NCBI RefSeq assembly: GCF_002101965.1
Contig: NZ_LQQA01000006.1
Location: 186,001 to 250,000 of the forward strand
Direction: 5' to 3'
Source: Mycolicibacterium wolinskyi
GTDB lineage: Bacteria > Actinomycetota > Actinomycetes > Mycobacteriales > Mycobacteriaceae
DNA: 64,000 nucleotides
The translations under genes were made by a program, and so were the position numbers. The notes beneath the pieces are model-generated. The model was not told the origin of the DNA and did not search any database. It was given only the letters and a program-made list of their open reading frames with translations. Positions 46,082 to 57,817 of this stretch are shown piece by piece (positions within the stretch are counted from its first letter, which is position 1; each line of letters starts with the position of its first letter).

Positions 46082-47271
46082 TGACACCTTCTCTTTGGCT
46101 TGATTTCGCCGTCCTGGCCATCGGCTTCGTCGCGGCCATCTCGGGCTGGCGCTCCGGGGCGCTCGGCTCGCTGATGTCGTTCATCGGCGTCGTGCTCGGC
46201 GCCGTGGCCGGGGTGCTGCTGGCACCGCACGTGATTCCGCACATCAGTGGTGACCGGACCAAGCTGTTCGCGACGTTGTTCCTTATCCTCGCGCTCGTCG
46301 TGGTAGGCGAGATCGCCGGCGTCGTGCTGGGCCGCGCGGTGCGTGGCACCATCCGCAATCGTGTGCTGCGGGTGTTCGACTCTGCGGTCGGGGTCAGCCT
46401 GATGCTCGTCGCGGTGCTGGTGGCCGCCTGGCTGCTGGGAAGTTTGCTCACGTCGTCGGATCAGCCGAACCTCGCCGCGGCGGTCAAGGGTTCGCGCGTG
46501 CTGACCGAGGTCGACAAGGTCGCGCCGAGTTGGCTGCGCTCGGTGCCCAACCGGCTGTCGGGCCTGCTGGACACCTCGGGCCTGCCCGACGTGCTCGAGC
46601 CGTTCGGCCGCACGCCGATCGTCAACGTCGACGCCCCCGACGCCGCGCTGGCCACCGACGCCGTCGTGGCCGCGACGCGGCCCAGTGTCGTCAAGATCCG
46701 CGGTATCGCGCCGAGCTGCCAGAAGGTGCTGGAGGGCAGCGGATTCGTGGTGGCACCCAACCGCGTGATGTCCAACGCGCACGTGGTGGCCGGGGCCGAC
46801 AGCGTGACCGTTGAGGTCGACGGGCAGACGTACGACGCGGGCGTGGTGTCCTACGACCCCAACGCCGACATCTCGATCCTCGACGTGCCGAACCTGCCGT
46901 CGACGCCGCTGCCGTTCGCCGAGGACCCTGCGCCGCAGGGCACCGATGCGGTCGTGATGGGCTTCCCGGGCGGCGGCGATTTCCTCGCCACCCCAGCGCG
47001 GGTGCGCGAGATCATCGAGCTCAACGGTCCCGACATCTATCGGACCACCACCGTCACGCGCGAGGTCTACACCGTCAGGGGCACGGTGCGCCAAGGCAAT
47101 TCGGGTGGGCCGATGATCAACCGCAGCGGCAAGGTGCTCGGCGTGGTGTTCGGTGCCGCGGTCGACGATGTCGACACCGGCTTCGTGCTGACCGCCAAGG
47201 AGGTGGAGCGTCAGCTCGCCAAGATCGGCAACACGCAGCGCGTCGCCACCGGGACGTGCATCAACTCCTGA
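46081..47271 (+). CDS. marP: Membrane-bound serine protease MarP
   Basis: A 396-residue acid-resistance protease, one residue shorter than I recall for Rv3671c. Four N-terminal transmembrane helices form a CvpA-like domain. The periplasmic chymotrypsin-like domain has the triad His in MSNAHVVAG, Asp in NADISILDVP, and Ser in VRQGNSGGPM. A Cys pair (PSCQKV and the C-terminal TGTCINS) could form the regulatory disulfide. ATG 46081 is preferred over TTG 46078. It ends directly at the convergent ephE stop. Confidence 0.95.
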   Translation: MTPSLWLDFAVLAIGFVAAISGWRSGALGSLMSFIGVVLGAVAGVLLAPHVIPHISGDRTKLFATLFLILALVVVGEIAGVVLGRAVRGTIRNRVLRVFDSAVGVSLMLVAVLVAAWLLGSLLTSSDQPNLAAAVKGSRVLTEVDKVAPSWLRSVPNRLSGLLDTSGLPDVLEPFGRTPIVNVDAPDAALATDAVVAATRPSVVKIRGIAPSCQKVLEGSGFVVAPNRVMSNAHVVAGADSVTVEVDGQTYDAGVVSYDPNADISILDVPNLPSTPLPFAEDPAPQGTDAVVMGFPGGGDFLATPARVREIIELNGPDIYRTTTVTREVYTVRGTVRQGNSGGPMINRSGKVLGVVFGAAVDDVDTGFVLTAKEVERQLAKIGNTQRVATGTCINS

Positions 47272-48219
47272 TCAGCTGCGGTGCACCTGGGACAGGAATC
47301 GCCCCAGCTGCTCGTTGACCGCGTCGGGTTCTTCCTCGTGGCCGAAATGGCCGGCGCCCGTGATCGATACGTAGCGGCCGTGCGGCGCGTAATGCTGGGT
47401 GCGGTACACCGGGTCGGCGAGCACGTACGGGTCGGCGTCGCCACGCAGATGCAGGACGGGCACGTTGACGGGGCGTTTCATCGACCTCATGAACCGCCGG
47501 CCTTCCCCGCGCAGCTGGCTGCGCACGGCCCAGCGCTGATATTCCAGGGCCGAATGCGCCGCACCCGGTATCTGGATGGCCTTGCGGACGTGTCGCATCG
47601 TTTCGGAGAAATCCTGAGTGGCTTGCCATTTCGCGCCGGCCCGGCTGCGGACGAGCCTTTCGAGTTCGGCGGCATCGTGACGGGTGAGGGCATGCTCGGG
47701 CCACATGGGCACCTGGTAGCGCAGCATCCACGGCAGCAGGGCCCGGCCCTGGTCGCGTCGGGTGAGCACCGACGCGCGCAACGCGATCGGATGCGGTGAG
47801 CTGACCACGGCGATCGCGCGCACCACGCGGGGATGCAGCAGGGCCGTCGCCCAGCAGACGAGTCCGCCGTCGGCGTGACCCACGAGTGTCGCGGTCTTGT
47901 GCCCGAGCGCGCGTACCAGCCCGGCCGTGTCGCCGGCCAGCGTCCAGCCGTCGTAGCCGCGGGGCGGTTTGTCGCTGCCGCCGTAGCCGCGCAGGTCCAC
48001 CGCGACCACACGAGCACCGTGCAGCGCCTCCAATTGATGGCGCCACGACCACCAGAAGGAGCCGAAGCCGTGCAGCAGGATGACCAGCGGCCGGTCAGTG
48101 CCGGCCACCGCACCCGAATCTTCGCCCTCCACGACATGGAACCGAATGCCGTTCGCGTGCACCTGCAGATGACGCCATGGCCCGTCGATGCGGGTGATCG
48201 ACGGGTCAGGTGGCGGCAT
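47272..48219 (-). CDS. ephE: Epoxide hydrolase-like alpha/beta hydrolase
   Basis: A 315-residue hydrolase. The oxyanion loop LLHGFGSFWWSW, the nucleophile Asp in VGHADGG, and the catalytic His in GAGHFGHEEEP are present, as in epoxide hydrolases of the Rv3670 (EphE) type. Lid tyrosines are plausible in the LRYQVPMW region. It overlaps the phage-holin-family gene by one base. Substrate unknown; other alpha/beta hydrolase functions are possible. Confidence 0.85.
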   Translation of the reverse strand: MPPPDPSITRIDGPWRHLQVHANGIRFHVVEGEDSGAVAGTDRPLVILLHGFGSFWWSWRHQLEALHGARVVAVDLRGYGGSDKPPRGYDGWTLAGDTAGLVRALGHKTATLVGHADGGLVCWATALLHPRVVRAIAVVSSPHPIALRASVLTRRDQGRALLPWMLRYQVPMWPEHALTRHDAAELERLVRSRAGAKWQATQDFSETMRHVRKAIQIPGAAHSALEYQRWAVRSQLRGEGRRFMRSMKRPVNVPVLHLRGDADPYVLADPVYRTQHYAPHGRYVSITGAGHFGHEEEPDAVNEQLGRFLSQVHRS

Positions 48220-48725
48220 TACCAGCCTGACGGGTCGGTGGCGGGCCGCTGGCCTGCCCCGATCGCGGGGTTCTTGTCGTGGCCGGGAGTCAGCGCTTCA
48301 CGCGTCTCCTTGACCGACTCGATGGTTTGCCGAGGCCCGCGGATGCGTCGCACCTTGAGATAGCCGAACACCGCGAGCGCGGCGGTGACCAGCACCATGA
48401 TGCCGAACACGATCAGGAACGCCACCCAGCGCCACAGCCACGTGTCGAGCAGTTCGGCCAGGAAGAAGAAGAAAAAGAACGTCGAGTAGAACAGCACCAC
48501 CAGGGCCGCGATGAAGAAGACGCTGCCGGTGAGACCCTTCTTGACGTCACGGGTGATTTCGGCTTTCGCCAGCTCGACCTCGGCGCGCACGAGCGTGGAC
48601 ACCTGTGCGGTGGCATCTTTGACCAGATCCCCGATCGACGGGTCCGGCTTCGGGGCGTGCGGATCTACCAACGGAATCGAGGTCACCGTCGCCGGAACGC
48701 CGTTCTTGCGGTCGCCAATGCTCAC
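48219..48725 (-). CDS. Phage holin family (DUF1469) membrane protein
   Basis: A 168-residue protein with two adjacent transmembrane helices (SVFFIAALVVLFYSTFFFFF and WVAFLIVFGIMVLVTAALAV) flanked by charged tails, the layout of the Actinobacteria_holin-like/DUF1469 family. It matches Rv3669. The name reflects fold similarity, not a lytic role. It is co-translated with ephE. Confidence 0.85.
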   Translation of the reverse strand: MSIGDRKNGVPATVTSIPLVDPHAPKPDPSIGDLVKDATAQVSTLVRAEVELAKAEITRDVKKGLTGSVFFIAALVVLFYSTFFFFFFLAELLDTWLWRWVAFLIVFGIMVLVTAALAVFGYLKVRRIRGPRQTIESVKETREALTPGHDKNPAIGAGQRPATDPSGW

Positions 48726-48874
48726 GGAAACTTCCTCCCCGGATCCAATGCGTTATCGCGGTTCATGTTGCCATGCGGGCGCGAGGTAAGAGATCCCGGC
48801 CAGCGAACCGGTCCCAAGTAGACTGCCGATATTCCCTTGGGTTACGCGGGTCGGGCGCGTCGATTGGAGGACAC

Positions 48875-49570
48875 TTGGCGACCAGGCGCCGCTGGCAGTT
48901 GCTCGTTGGTGCACCGATCATGGCTCTCGTCGCGATGCTGACTCCCGGTATTGCGCACGCCGAACCGCCGGTCGTCCTGGGCGGAGGCTCGGGGATCATC
49001 GTGAACGGCGAGTCGTTCTGCACGCTCACCACGATCGGCCACGACAACGCGGGCCGGCTCATCGGCTTCACGTCGGCGCACTGCGGCGGTCCCGGTGCCA
49101 CGGTCGCCGCGGAAAGCGCCCAGAACGCGGGCGTGCTGGGCACCATGGTGGCCGGTAACGACGCGCTGGACTATGCAGTGATCCAGTTCGACCCGGCGAA
49201 GGTCACGCCGACCAAGAACGTCAACGGTTTCCAGATCGACGGCCTCGGGCCCGATCCGGTGTTCGGCGAGGTCGCCTGCAAGCTGGGCCGCACCACAGGC
49301 TATTCATGTGGCGTGACGTGGGGGCCCGGCAAGGATCCGGGCACGATCGTCAATCAGGTGTGCGGCCAGCCGGGGGATTCCGGCGCCCCGGTGACCGTCA
49401 ACAACCGACTCGTCGGCATGATCCACGGCGCTTTCACCGAGGACCTGCCGACCTGCGTCGTGAAATTCGTGCCCCTGCACACCCCGGCCGTCACGATGTC
49501 GTTCAACACCCAGCTGGCCGACATCACGGCCAAGAACCGACCGGGAACGGGTTTCGTCCCGGTCGGTTGA
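48875..49570 (+). CDS. Secreted S1 family (chymotrypsin-like) serine protease
   Basis: A 231-residue exported protease. TTG 48875 is chosen for a strong GGAGGA ribosome site and because it places a signal peptide (WQLLVGAPIMALVAMLTPGI, cleavage after AHA) at the N-terminus. Catalytic residues: His in FTSAHCGG, Asp near NDALDYAVI, Ser in QPGDSGAPV. Cys pairs fit an extracytoplasmic fold. It corresponds to Rv3668c. It is convergent with acs, 10 bp apart. Confidence 0.87.
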   Translation: MATRRRWQLLVGAPIMALVAMLTPGIAHAEPPVVLGGGSGIIVNGESFCTLTTIGHDNAGRLIGFTSAHCGGPGATVAAESAQNAGVLGTMVAGNDALDYAVIQFDPAKVTPTKNVNGFQIDGLGPDPVFGEVACKLGRTTGYSCGVTWGPGKDPGTIVNQVCGQPGDSGAPVTVNNRLVGMIHGAFTEDLPTCVVKFVPLHTPAVTMSFNTQLADITAKNRPGTGFVPVG

Positions 49571-49580
49571 CCCGGCTGCG

Positions 49581-51542
<1,962 letters not shown>

Positions 51543-51668
51543 GGTTGTGAGCCTAGTCACCAAACGTTGCACTGGCGTTGGGACCTCACATGCCGGTTGC
51601 CGGACGGCGCTCCTGCTGCGATGAACGGTTGGAGATCGTGAGTTCAGCGGTCGGCTAGCGTGACCGTT

Positions 51669-52487
51669 ATGACCGACGAGCGCTCGCGCGAGGAGTCGAC
51701 AAGCAGCGATCCACTAGCGCCGCTCGTCGCTCTGCCAGGGGTGGCGGCCGCCAGTGACGAGGCGCGCGACGCGCTGGGCCGGGCGCATCGCCACAAGGTG
51801 AATCTGCGGGGCTGGCCGCAGACCGCCGCCGAGGCGGCGCTGCGGGCCGCGAAGGCGTCGGCGGTTCTCGACGGCGGGTCGATCCTTCCGGTGGGCAGGA
51901 GCGCAGCGACCGGGGGATCGGCACTGTCCGAAGACGGCGGGCCCGATCCGGTGACCGCGGGTGCGATCCGGGTGGCCGAAGCGCTTGAGGGCGGTGCGAC
52001 CAGTCTGGTGGGGGTGTGGCAGCGCGCGCCGCTGCAGGCGCTGGCCCGGCTGCATGCCCTCGCGGCCGCCGACCTCGCCGACGACGAACATCTCGGCCGT
52101 CCCCGCACCGACCCCGAGGTCGGTCCCCGGCTGGAACTCTTGACCGAGATGTTGACCGGTGGCTCGCGCGTGCCCGCGCCGATCCTGGCGGCGGTCGCCC
52201 ACGGCGAACTGCTCACGTTGGCGCCGTTCGGATCCGCGGACGGCGTGGTGGCCCGGGCGGTGTCGCGGCTCGTGACGATCGCCAGCGGCCTCGACCCGCA
52301 CGGTCTCGGTGTGCCCGAGGTGCATTGGATGCGCAAGTCCGGTGACTACCGCGCGGCCGCGCGTGGATTCGCCGCGGGCACGTCGGACGGGTTGACGGCC
52401 TGGCTGCTGCTCAGCTGTGAGGCCCTGCACGCCGGCGCGCGCGAGGCGCTGCAGATCGCGCAGGCCTCGCTCGACCGACCCGGCTAG
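51669..52487 (+). CDS. Fic-fold protein with degenerate active-site motif (Rv3662c-like)
   Basis: A 272-residue protein from ATG 51669. The C-terminal half aligns by eye with Fic domains. VAHGELLTLAPFGSADGVVA takes the place of the usual H-P-F-x-D-G-N-G-R, followed by a helix and GDYRAAARGFAAGTSDGLTA, which resembles the Fic C-terminal Y...L and W positions. The catalytic His and the N-G-R residues are not conserved, so AMP-transfer activity is doubtful. It sits at the position of Rv3662c. Its stop overlaps the convergent MFS gene by four bases. Confidence 0.6.
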   Translation: MTDERSREESTSSDPLAPLVALPGVAAASDEARDALGRAHRHKVNLRGWPQTAAEAALRAAKASAVLDGGSILPVGRSAATGGSALSEDGGPDPVTAGAIRVAEALEGGATSLVGVWQRAPLQALARLHALAAADLADDEHLGRPRTDPEVGPRLELLTEMLTGGSRVPAPILAAVAHGELLTLAPFGSADGVVARAVSRLVTIASGLDPHGLGVPEVHWMRKSGDYRAAARGFAAGTSDGLTAWLLLSCEALHAGAREALQIAQASLDRPG

Positions 52488-53791
52488 TCCGGCACTCGCT
52501 CGACCCGGCCCACCAGCAGCACGTAGCTCGCGATGCCGATCGCGGTCACCACCGACATGTAGACGAAGCCCGGCGCGAAGCTCTCGTCGGTGACCAACAG
52601 GCCGATGATGATCGGTGTGGCGATCGACGACAGATTGCCGATGAAGTTGAACATGCCACCGGTGAGGCCGAGCAGACGCTTCGGCGCCAGGGCCGACACC
52701 AGAGACCATGTGATCGATGCCAGGCCGTTGCCGAAGAACGCGATCGACAGGAACAAGACCACCATGGCGGTCGAGTCGGTGAAGTTCGCGCCGAGCATCG
52801 CCATGGTCAGCAGCAACCCGGTGATGATCGGGCCTTTGCGCGCTGCTCCCAGCGAAACACCTTGCCGCAGCAGGAAATCGGAGAAGACACCGGAGAACAG
52901 CACCCCGACGAGGGCCGCGATGAACGGCAGCGACGCCAGGAATCCCGTCTTGATGTAGTCCATGTCGCGGTACTCGACCAGATAGGTCGGGAACCAGGTC
53001 AGGAAGAACCACAGCGTCGAGGTCAGGCAGAACTGACCGAGGTAGATGCCCCACAGCTTGCGCCTGCCGAGCACCGTCGCGATGTCGGCACGGGTCACCG
53101 CCGCGCGTTGCGGTTGATCGTCGACGACATCGACGAGCCCGCCGCCGCTTTCGATGAGCTCGATCTCGGCGTCGTTGGCACGGGATTCGCGCGGTTCGCG
53201 GTAGCTGAGGTACCAGATCGCCGCCCACACCACGCCGATCGCGCCCGTCACGATGAACACCCAATGCCAGCTCAGCACCGACTGCAGCCACGACAGGACC
53301 GGGGTCAGCAGCGCCAGGCCGATGAACTGGCCCGACGTGTAGAAGCCGATCACCGAGGCCCGCTCGCGTTCGGGGAACCATGCCGTCGCGACGCGGTTGT
53401 TGATCGGGTAGGCCGGCGCCTCGAAGATGCCGACGAGCAGGCGCAGCGCGATGAGCGCGACGAAGCCGCCGATGACACCCATGAACAGCGTGGCAAACGA
53501 CCAGAGCACCAGGCACAGGGGATAGAGGACACGCGGCTTCACGCGATCCACGAGCCATCCGCCCGGGATCTGCAGTGCGGCGTAGGTCCAACCGAACGCG
53601 CTCAGCAGCAGGCCCTGTTGTGCCTTGGACAGGTCCATCTCGTCGGCGATCGCCGGCATCGCGATCGACAGGTTCGCGCGGTCCATGTAGTTGATCACCA
53701 CGGTGACGAACAGCAGTACCGCGATGAGCCACCGCGCCCGCGATGCCTGAGTGGCCAGACTCGGGGCCTCTGCGGTTTTGTTCTGCGTCAT
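52484..53791 (-). CDS. dgoT: MFS transporter, ACS family, probable D-galactonate importer
   Basis: A 435-residue, 12-helix permease of the anion:cation symporter family. Helix 1 is followed by the conserved INYMDRANLSIAMPAIADEM, and RLLVGIFEAPAYPINNRVAT is the family's helix 4 motif. It lies 5 bp downstream of the galactonate dehydratase stop, in an operon with dgoA and dgoK, so D-galactonate is the likely substrate. ATG 53791. Confidence 0.85.
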   Translation of the reverse strand: MTQNKTAEAPSLATQASRARWLIAVLLFVTVVINYMDRANLSIAMPAIADEMDLSKAQQGLLLSAFGWTYAALQIPGGWLVDRVKPRVLYPLCLVLWSFATLFMGVIGGFVALIALRLLVGIFEAPAYPINNRVATAWFPERERASVIGFYTSGQFIGLALLTPVLSWLQSVLSWHWVFIVTGAIGVVWAAIWYLSYREPRESRANDAEIELIESGGGLVDVVDDQPQRAAVTRADIATVLGRRKLWGIYLGQFCLTSTLWFFLTWFPTYLVEYRDMDYIKTGFLASLPFIAALVGVLFSGVFSDFLLRQGVSLGAARKGPIITGLLLTMAMLGANFTDSTAMVVLFLSIAFFGNGLASITWSLVSALAPKRLLGLTGGMFNFIGNLSSIATPIIIGLLVTDESFAPGFVYMSVVTAIGIASYVLLVGRVERVPD

Positions 53792-53796
53792 GTGCC

Positions 53797-54945
53797 TCAC
53801 CACTCCGCTACGGATCCGTCGGTGTGGCGCCACACGGGATTGCGCCATCGATGTCCCTCCGCCGCCCGTTCGGCCACGTACTCTTCGTTGATCTCGATGC
53901 CGAGGCCGGGCCCGGACGGGATCCGCACCTGGCCGTCGGAGTAGGTGAACACGGCCGGGTCGACGAGATAGTCGAGCAGATCGTTGGTCGTGTTGTAGTG
54001 AATGCCCAGGCTCTGCTCCTGGATGGTGGCGTTGTAGCAGCCGGCGTCGATCTGCAGGCAGGCCGCCAGTGCGATCGGGCCCAGCGGGCAGTGCAGCGCG
54101 AGCGCGACGTCGTACGCCTCGGCCATGTGCGCGATCTTGCGGGCTTCGGTGATGCCGCCGCAGTGCGACGGATCCGGCTGGATGATGTCGACCGCACCCG
54201 ACGCCAGGATGGTCTTGCAGTCCCAGCGTGAGAACAGTCGCTCACCGAGCGCGATCGGGATGGGGGACTGGCGCAGCACATCGACGAACCCGTCGACGTG
54301 TTCACTGAGCACGGGTTCCTCGACGAACATCAGCCGGTACGGCTCCAGTTCGCGCAACAGGACTTTCGCCATCGGCTTGTGCACCCGGCCATGGAAGTCC
54401 ACGCCGATGCCGATGTTCGGGCCGACCGCATCGCGCACGGCGGCGACGCTGGCCACCGCGCGGTCCACCTTCTCCCACGAGTCGACGTACTGCATCTCCT
54501 CGGTGCCGTTCATCTTGACCGCGGCGAAGCCGAGATCGACCACTTCCTTTGCGGCCCTCGCGGTTTCGGCCGGTCGGTCGCCGCCGATCCAGGAGTAGAC
54601 CTTGATGCGGTCGCGGACACGGCCGCCGAGCAGCTCGTACGTCGGCACCCCGAAGGCCTTGCCCTTGATGTCCCACAGGGCCTGATCGATGCCCGCGAGC
54701 GCACTCATGTGGATGCCGCCGCCGCGGTAGAACCCGCCCCGGTACAGCACTGTCCAGATGTCCTCGATCTGCGCCGGGTCCTGGCCGATCAGATAGTCGG
54801 AGAGTTCTTCGACGGCGGCCGCGACGGTCGCGGCACGGCCCTCCAACACCGGCTCACCCCAGCCGACCAGCCCGTCGTCGGTCTCGATCCGCAGGAACAA
54901 CCACCGCGGCGGCACGGTGTAAGTCGTCACCGATTTGATCTTCAT
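53797..54945 (-). CDS. dgoD: D-galactonate dehydratase
   Basis: Enolase-superfamily enzyme of 382 residues, converting D-galactonate to 2-keto-3-deoxygalactonate. It has the N-terminal capping domain ([20 protein letters not shown]), then barrel motifs for metal binding: [34 protein letters not shown], and the catalytic His region [18 protein letters not shown] with [13 protein letters not shown]. It overlaps dgoA by four bases. Confidence 0.93.
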   Translation of the reverse strand: MKIKSVTTYTVPPRWLFLRIETDDGLVGWGEPVLEGRAATVAAAVEELSDYLIGQDPAQIEDIWTVLYRGGFYRGGGIHMSALAGIDQALWDIKGKAFGVPTYELLGGRVRDRIKVYSWIGGDRPAETARAAKEVVDLGFAAVKMNGTEEMQYVDSWEKVDRAVASVAAVRDAVGPNIGIGVDFHGRVHKPMAKVLLRELEPYRLMFVEEPVLSEHVDGFVDVLRQSPIPIALGERLFSRWDCKTILASGAVDIIQPDPSHCGGITEARKIAHMAEAYDVALALHCPLGPIALAACLQIDAGCYNATIQEQSLGIHYNTTNDLLDYLVDPAVFTYSDGQVRIPSGPGLGIEINEEYVAERAAEGHRWRNPVWRHTDGSVAEW

Positions 54946-55565
54946 CGGAGGGTCCTCTCTGCCTTCGACCAGATGTTCTGCAGGGTGCGGGCGCGTCGGC
55001 CGACCTCGGCGGCGTCGTCTCCCGGGCGGTAAAGATTCGTGCCGAGGCCCGCGCCACCGGCACCGGCCGTGGCCCAGTCGGCCAGGTTGTGCTCGTCGAC
55101 ACCGCCGACGGGCAGCATCTCGACGTCGGTCGGCAGCACCGCGCGCCACGCCTTCATGCCGGAGATGCCGACGGCGTCGGACGGGAACAGCTTGAGGCTG
55201 CGGGCGCCTGCGGCGACGGCGCGGAACGCTTCGGTCGGTGTCGCCACCCCGGGATACGGGCGCAGGCCCCGGGTTGCCGCAGCCGAGATCACGTCGGGAT
55301 CGGCATTGGGGGCGACGATGATTCGCGCTCCCGCGTCTTGTGCCCGGGCGACGTCGTCGACAGTGAGCACCGTTCCCGCGCCGACCGCGCATGCGGTGGG
55401 CGTCGCGGCGGCCAGGCGCTCGATGGAATCGAAGGGTTGCGGCGAGTTCAGCGGCACCTCGATCGCGGTGAAGCCGGCCTCGACCAGGGCGCTGCCGACG
55501 GCGAGCACCTCGTCCGGGGTGATGCCGCGCAGAATGGCCACCAGCCCGGTTGGCTTGTCGTTCAT
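54942..55565 (-). CDS. dgoA: 2-dehydro-3-deoxy-6-phosphogalactonate aldolase
   Basis: KDPG-family class I aldolase of 207 residues, cleaving KDPGal to pyruvate and glyceraldehyde 3-phosphate. The catalytic Glu lies in [11 protein letters not shown], and the Schiff-base Lys in [12 protein letters not shown]; the phosphate-binding PVGGV motif follows. It overlaps dgoK and dgoD by four bases each. Confidence 0.93.
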   Translation of the reverse strand: MNDKPTGLVAILRGITPDEVLAVGSALVEAGFTAIEVPLNSPQPFDSIERLAAATPTACAVGAGTVLTVDDVARAQDAGARIIVAPNADPDVISAAATRGLRPYPGVATPTEAFRAVAAGARSLKLFPSDAVGISGMKAWRAVLPTDVEMLPVGGVDEHNLADWATAGAGGAGLGTNLYRPGDDAAEVGRRARTLQNIWSKAERTLR

Positions 55566-56551
55566 GAAACCTCCTCGATGCGCTGGGCATTGGGGTCGGC
55601 CGGGCTGAGCAGCCCGGCGTCGACGGCGACGGTCCAAAGGCCGCGTGCTGCCGCTTCCTCGGTGACCGACGCGGCGGGGCGTACGTTGTGGCGCGCGAGT
55701 GCGGACTCGTACCGACGGCACAGGGCGGGATTGCCGCACAGGATGATTCGCTGTTCGCCGAGATTCTCGGGCAGCAGGTGCGCGACCTCGTCGGCGATGA
55801 GCAAGCCGGACACGTAGTCGGCCAATGCGGCGGCTTCGAGCTGATCTTCGAGCACAAGCGCACGCGCGCCGAACAGCGCGCTGGACAATCCACGCGACCG
55901 GTCGGCATCGAGCCCGCGGGCGAAGGCGGCGTCGGCGGTCCCGGCGGTGGCGGTGCGGGCCAGGATCCCGTGGTGCATGAGCAGCCCGTACAGTTCGCCG
56001 GTCATGGCCGTACTGAACGAGATGACCTGTCGGTCAGAGATTTTCACCCATTTCGTGTGGGTCCCGGGCAGCACGATGAGTTGTTCGCCTGCCGGTTGGT
56101 CGAGCATCTCCATGATGCCGATCAGCTGTGTTTCCTCGCCGCGCATGACGTCGGCGGGGTTGCCGGTCCCGTCGTGCTCGACACGCAGCCCGGGGATCAA
56201 GTGCAGGATCCCGTGCTCGTGGGGCACGGGCGTCATCGATTGGGCGTCGATCACGAGCGCGGTCGGCACGGTCAGATAGCCGGCTTCACGCCAGCCCTGC
56301 GCGCTTCCCACCATGCCGCACGCGATCGCGGGCAGGCCCGGATAGTCCTGCAGCCAGTCGGCGCAGATGTCGGCGAAGGCGGTCGCGTAGTCGCGGGCCC
56401 GGGTCTGGGCATCCGCACCCGCAGTCACGTTGAGCAGCCCGCTACCGCGCTGACGTGCGTCGACGATGCGCGCGTCGTCGGCCAACAGCCACGCCCGCAG
56501 GGCCGAGGTGCCCCAATCCAGGGCGATCAGCCGGGGGGACGTGTTGTGCAT
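55562..56551 (-). CDS. dgoK: 2-dehydro-3-deoxygalactonokinase
   Basis: Kinase of 329 residues that phosphorylates 2-keto-3-deoxygalactonate. The ASKHA-like phosphate loop [14 protein letters not shown] is near the N-terminus, with [12 protein letters not shown] and the C-terminal [18 protein letters not shown] as in DgoK. First gene of the operon; ATG 56551, although no strong ribosome site is seen. Its promoter region is shared with the IclR regulator. Confidence 0.9.
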   Translation of the reverse strand: MHNTSPRLIALDWGTSALRAWLLADDARIVDARQRGSGLLNVTAGADAQTRARDYATAFADICADWLQDYPGLPAIACGMVGSAQGWREAGYLTVPTALVIDAQSMTPVPHEHGILHLIPGLRVEHDGTGNPADVMRGEETQLIGIMEMLDQPAGEQLIVLPGTHTKWVKISDRQVISFSTAMTGELYGLLMHHGILARTATAGTADAAFARGLDADRSRGLSSALFGARALVLEDQLEAAALADYVSGLLIADEVAHLLPENLGEQRIILCGNPALCRRYESALARHNVRPAASVTEEAAARGLWTVAVDAGLLSPADPNAQRIEEVS

Positions 56552-56587
56552 CACAAGGAGCAGAATGCGGAAGCGGTCCCAAAATTT

Positions 56588-56620
56588 CCAACAGCGTCCC
56601 TATATATGGGACGCTGTTGG
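56588..56620. promoter_or_regulatory. 33-bp palindromic operator between dgo operon and iclR
   Basis: CCAACAGCGTCCC (56588-56600) and GGGACGCTGTTGG (56608-56620) are perfect 13-bp inverted arms around TATATAT. The central T/A run can serve as a -10 in both directions. The palindrome ends one base before the iclR ATG and lies 37 bp before dgoK, so one site could control both. Confidence 0.8.
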
Positions 56621-56621
56621 C

Positions 56622-57404
56622 ATGAACGCACCCACGGACATCCCGCCCGGCACGCAGACGCTGGCCCGCGGGCTGTCGGTGATCCGGATCGTCGCTGATG
56701 GCGCGCGCGATCTGCGCACGCTGGTCGAACGCACGGGCCTCGGCCGCAGCACGACGCACCGCCTGGTGCAACTGCTGGTGCGCGAAGAGTTCTTGCGTCA
56801 CGGTGACGGCGGATACACGCTCGGCCCGGCGCTGATCGAACTCGGATTCAAGGCACTGCACGGCAATCCGCTGCCGGTTGTCGCGCGTCCCGTGCTCGAG
56901 GAATTGTCGGAACAAGTGCACGACACGGTCCATCTCGGTGTGATCGACGGCGACTCGGTGCTGTACCTCGACAAGCTGCCAGGAACTCGTGGTGCGGAGA
57001 TGCGCTCCCGGATCGGGCACCGCATGCCGCTGACGCGCACCGGCGTGGGCATGGCTCTGCTGCTCGACTCGCCGGACCGGTGGGAAACGCTCTATGTCCT
57101 CGACGCCGACCGGGTGCCTGCGCCGGTGACGGCCAAGCGTGCCGACGGGTCCGAGTTCTGCACCCGCATGCACGCCTACGCGAAGATGGGCGCCGCCATG
57201 GACCTCGAGGACAATGAGCCCGGCATCCGGTGTGTCGCTGCCCCGGTGCGCGACGCGTCGAAGGCCATCGTCGGCGCGATCAGTGTTTCGGCGACCCGGC
57301 CGTACATGCCGGCCGCCCGGATGCGTGGTCTGGTTCCCGTCGTGCGGCGTGCCGCCGGTCGTATCTCATCGGCCATGGGCTACCGCGACGGGCCGCAGTC
57401 TTAG
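56622..57404 (+). CDS. IclR family regulator of the galactonate operon
   Basis: A 260-residue regulator. The winged HTH is LRTLVERTGLGRSTTHRLVQ (residues about 35-54), followed by the C-terminal ligand domain (VIDGDSVLYLDKLPGTRG, RIGHRMPLTRTGVGMALL, GIRCVAAPVRDASKAIVGAI). ATG 56622 is one base after a palindrome that straddles its promoter, implying autoregulation and a very short leader. Divergent from dgoK. The expected ligand is galactonate or a pathway intermediate. Confidence 0.88.
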   Translation: MNAPTDIPPGTQTLARGLSVIRIVADGARDLRTLVERTGLGRSTTHRLVQLLVREEFLRHGDGGYTLGPALIELGFKALHGNPLPVVARPVLEELSEQVHDTVHLGVIDGDSVLYLDKLPGTRGAEMRSRIGHRMPLTRTGVGMALLLDSPDRWETLYVLDADRVPAPVTAKRADGSEFCTRMHAYAKMGAAMDLEDNEPGIRCVAAPVRDASKAIVGAISVSATRPYMPAARMRGLVPVVRRAAGRISSAMGYRDGPQS

Positions 57405-57424
57405 AAGACCCCCAGCAACGCGAA

Positions 57425-57463
57425 GCGGGCGGCGCTCCGAACGATGTTCGGCTCGCCGCCCGC
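57425..57463 (+). terminator. Hairpin terminator after iclR
   Basis: GCGGGCGGC (57425-57433) pairs with GCCGCCCGC (57455-57463), and inside it CCGAAC pairs with GTTCGG around GAT. No T-tract follows. It begins 20 bp after the iclR stop. Confidence 0.6.
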
Positions 57464-57817
57464 TAGCACGGATACCCGGTTACCAAGCGTGCAATGTGGG
57501 TTGCGTGGGTGGCCTCGGCGTCCTTGCGATGCGCTTCGGCTGCAACTCCACCCAAGGAGCCGTCGTGGCCGTCCGCCTTCTCGCAATCACGCAGGCCCGC
57601 AACACTTTTGCCTATTCCGCGGCATGTGCTCCGCGTGGGTGCCGGGATCCGTGCTAGGAGCCTGGTTCAGGAGATTTAGCCTTCTCTTCCGGCTAGATCT
57701 TGGCCTCGCCAAGCTTCCGTGGTTCCTTTGTACTACGTGACCACAGTCACATCAAGGCCCAACGCCACCCAGATTTCAGATCGTTACGCCGGGGCTCCAG
57801 CTACTACCGGCGGTAGC
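57464..57817. other. Intergenic DNA without clear genes
   Basis: About 350 bp between the iclR terminator and the end of the HAD gene on the other strand. Short frames on both strands show no domain, signal or ribosome site that I can support. No tRNA or known RNA structure was recognised. Confidence 0.5.
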
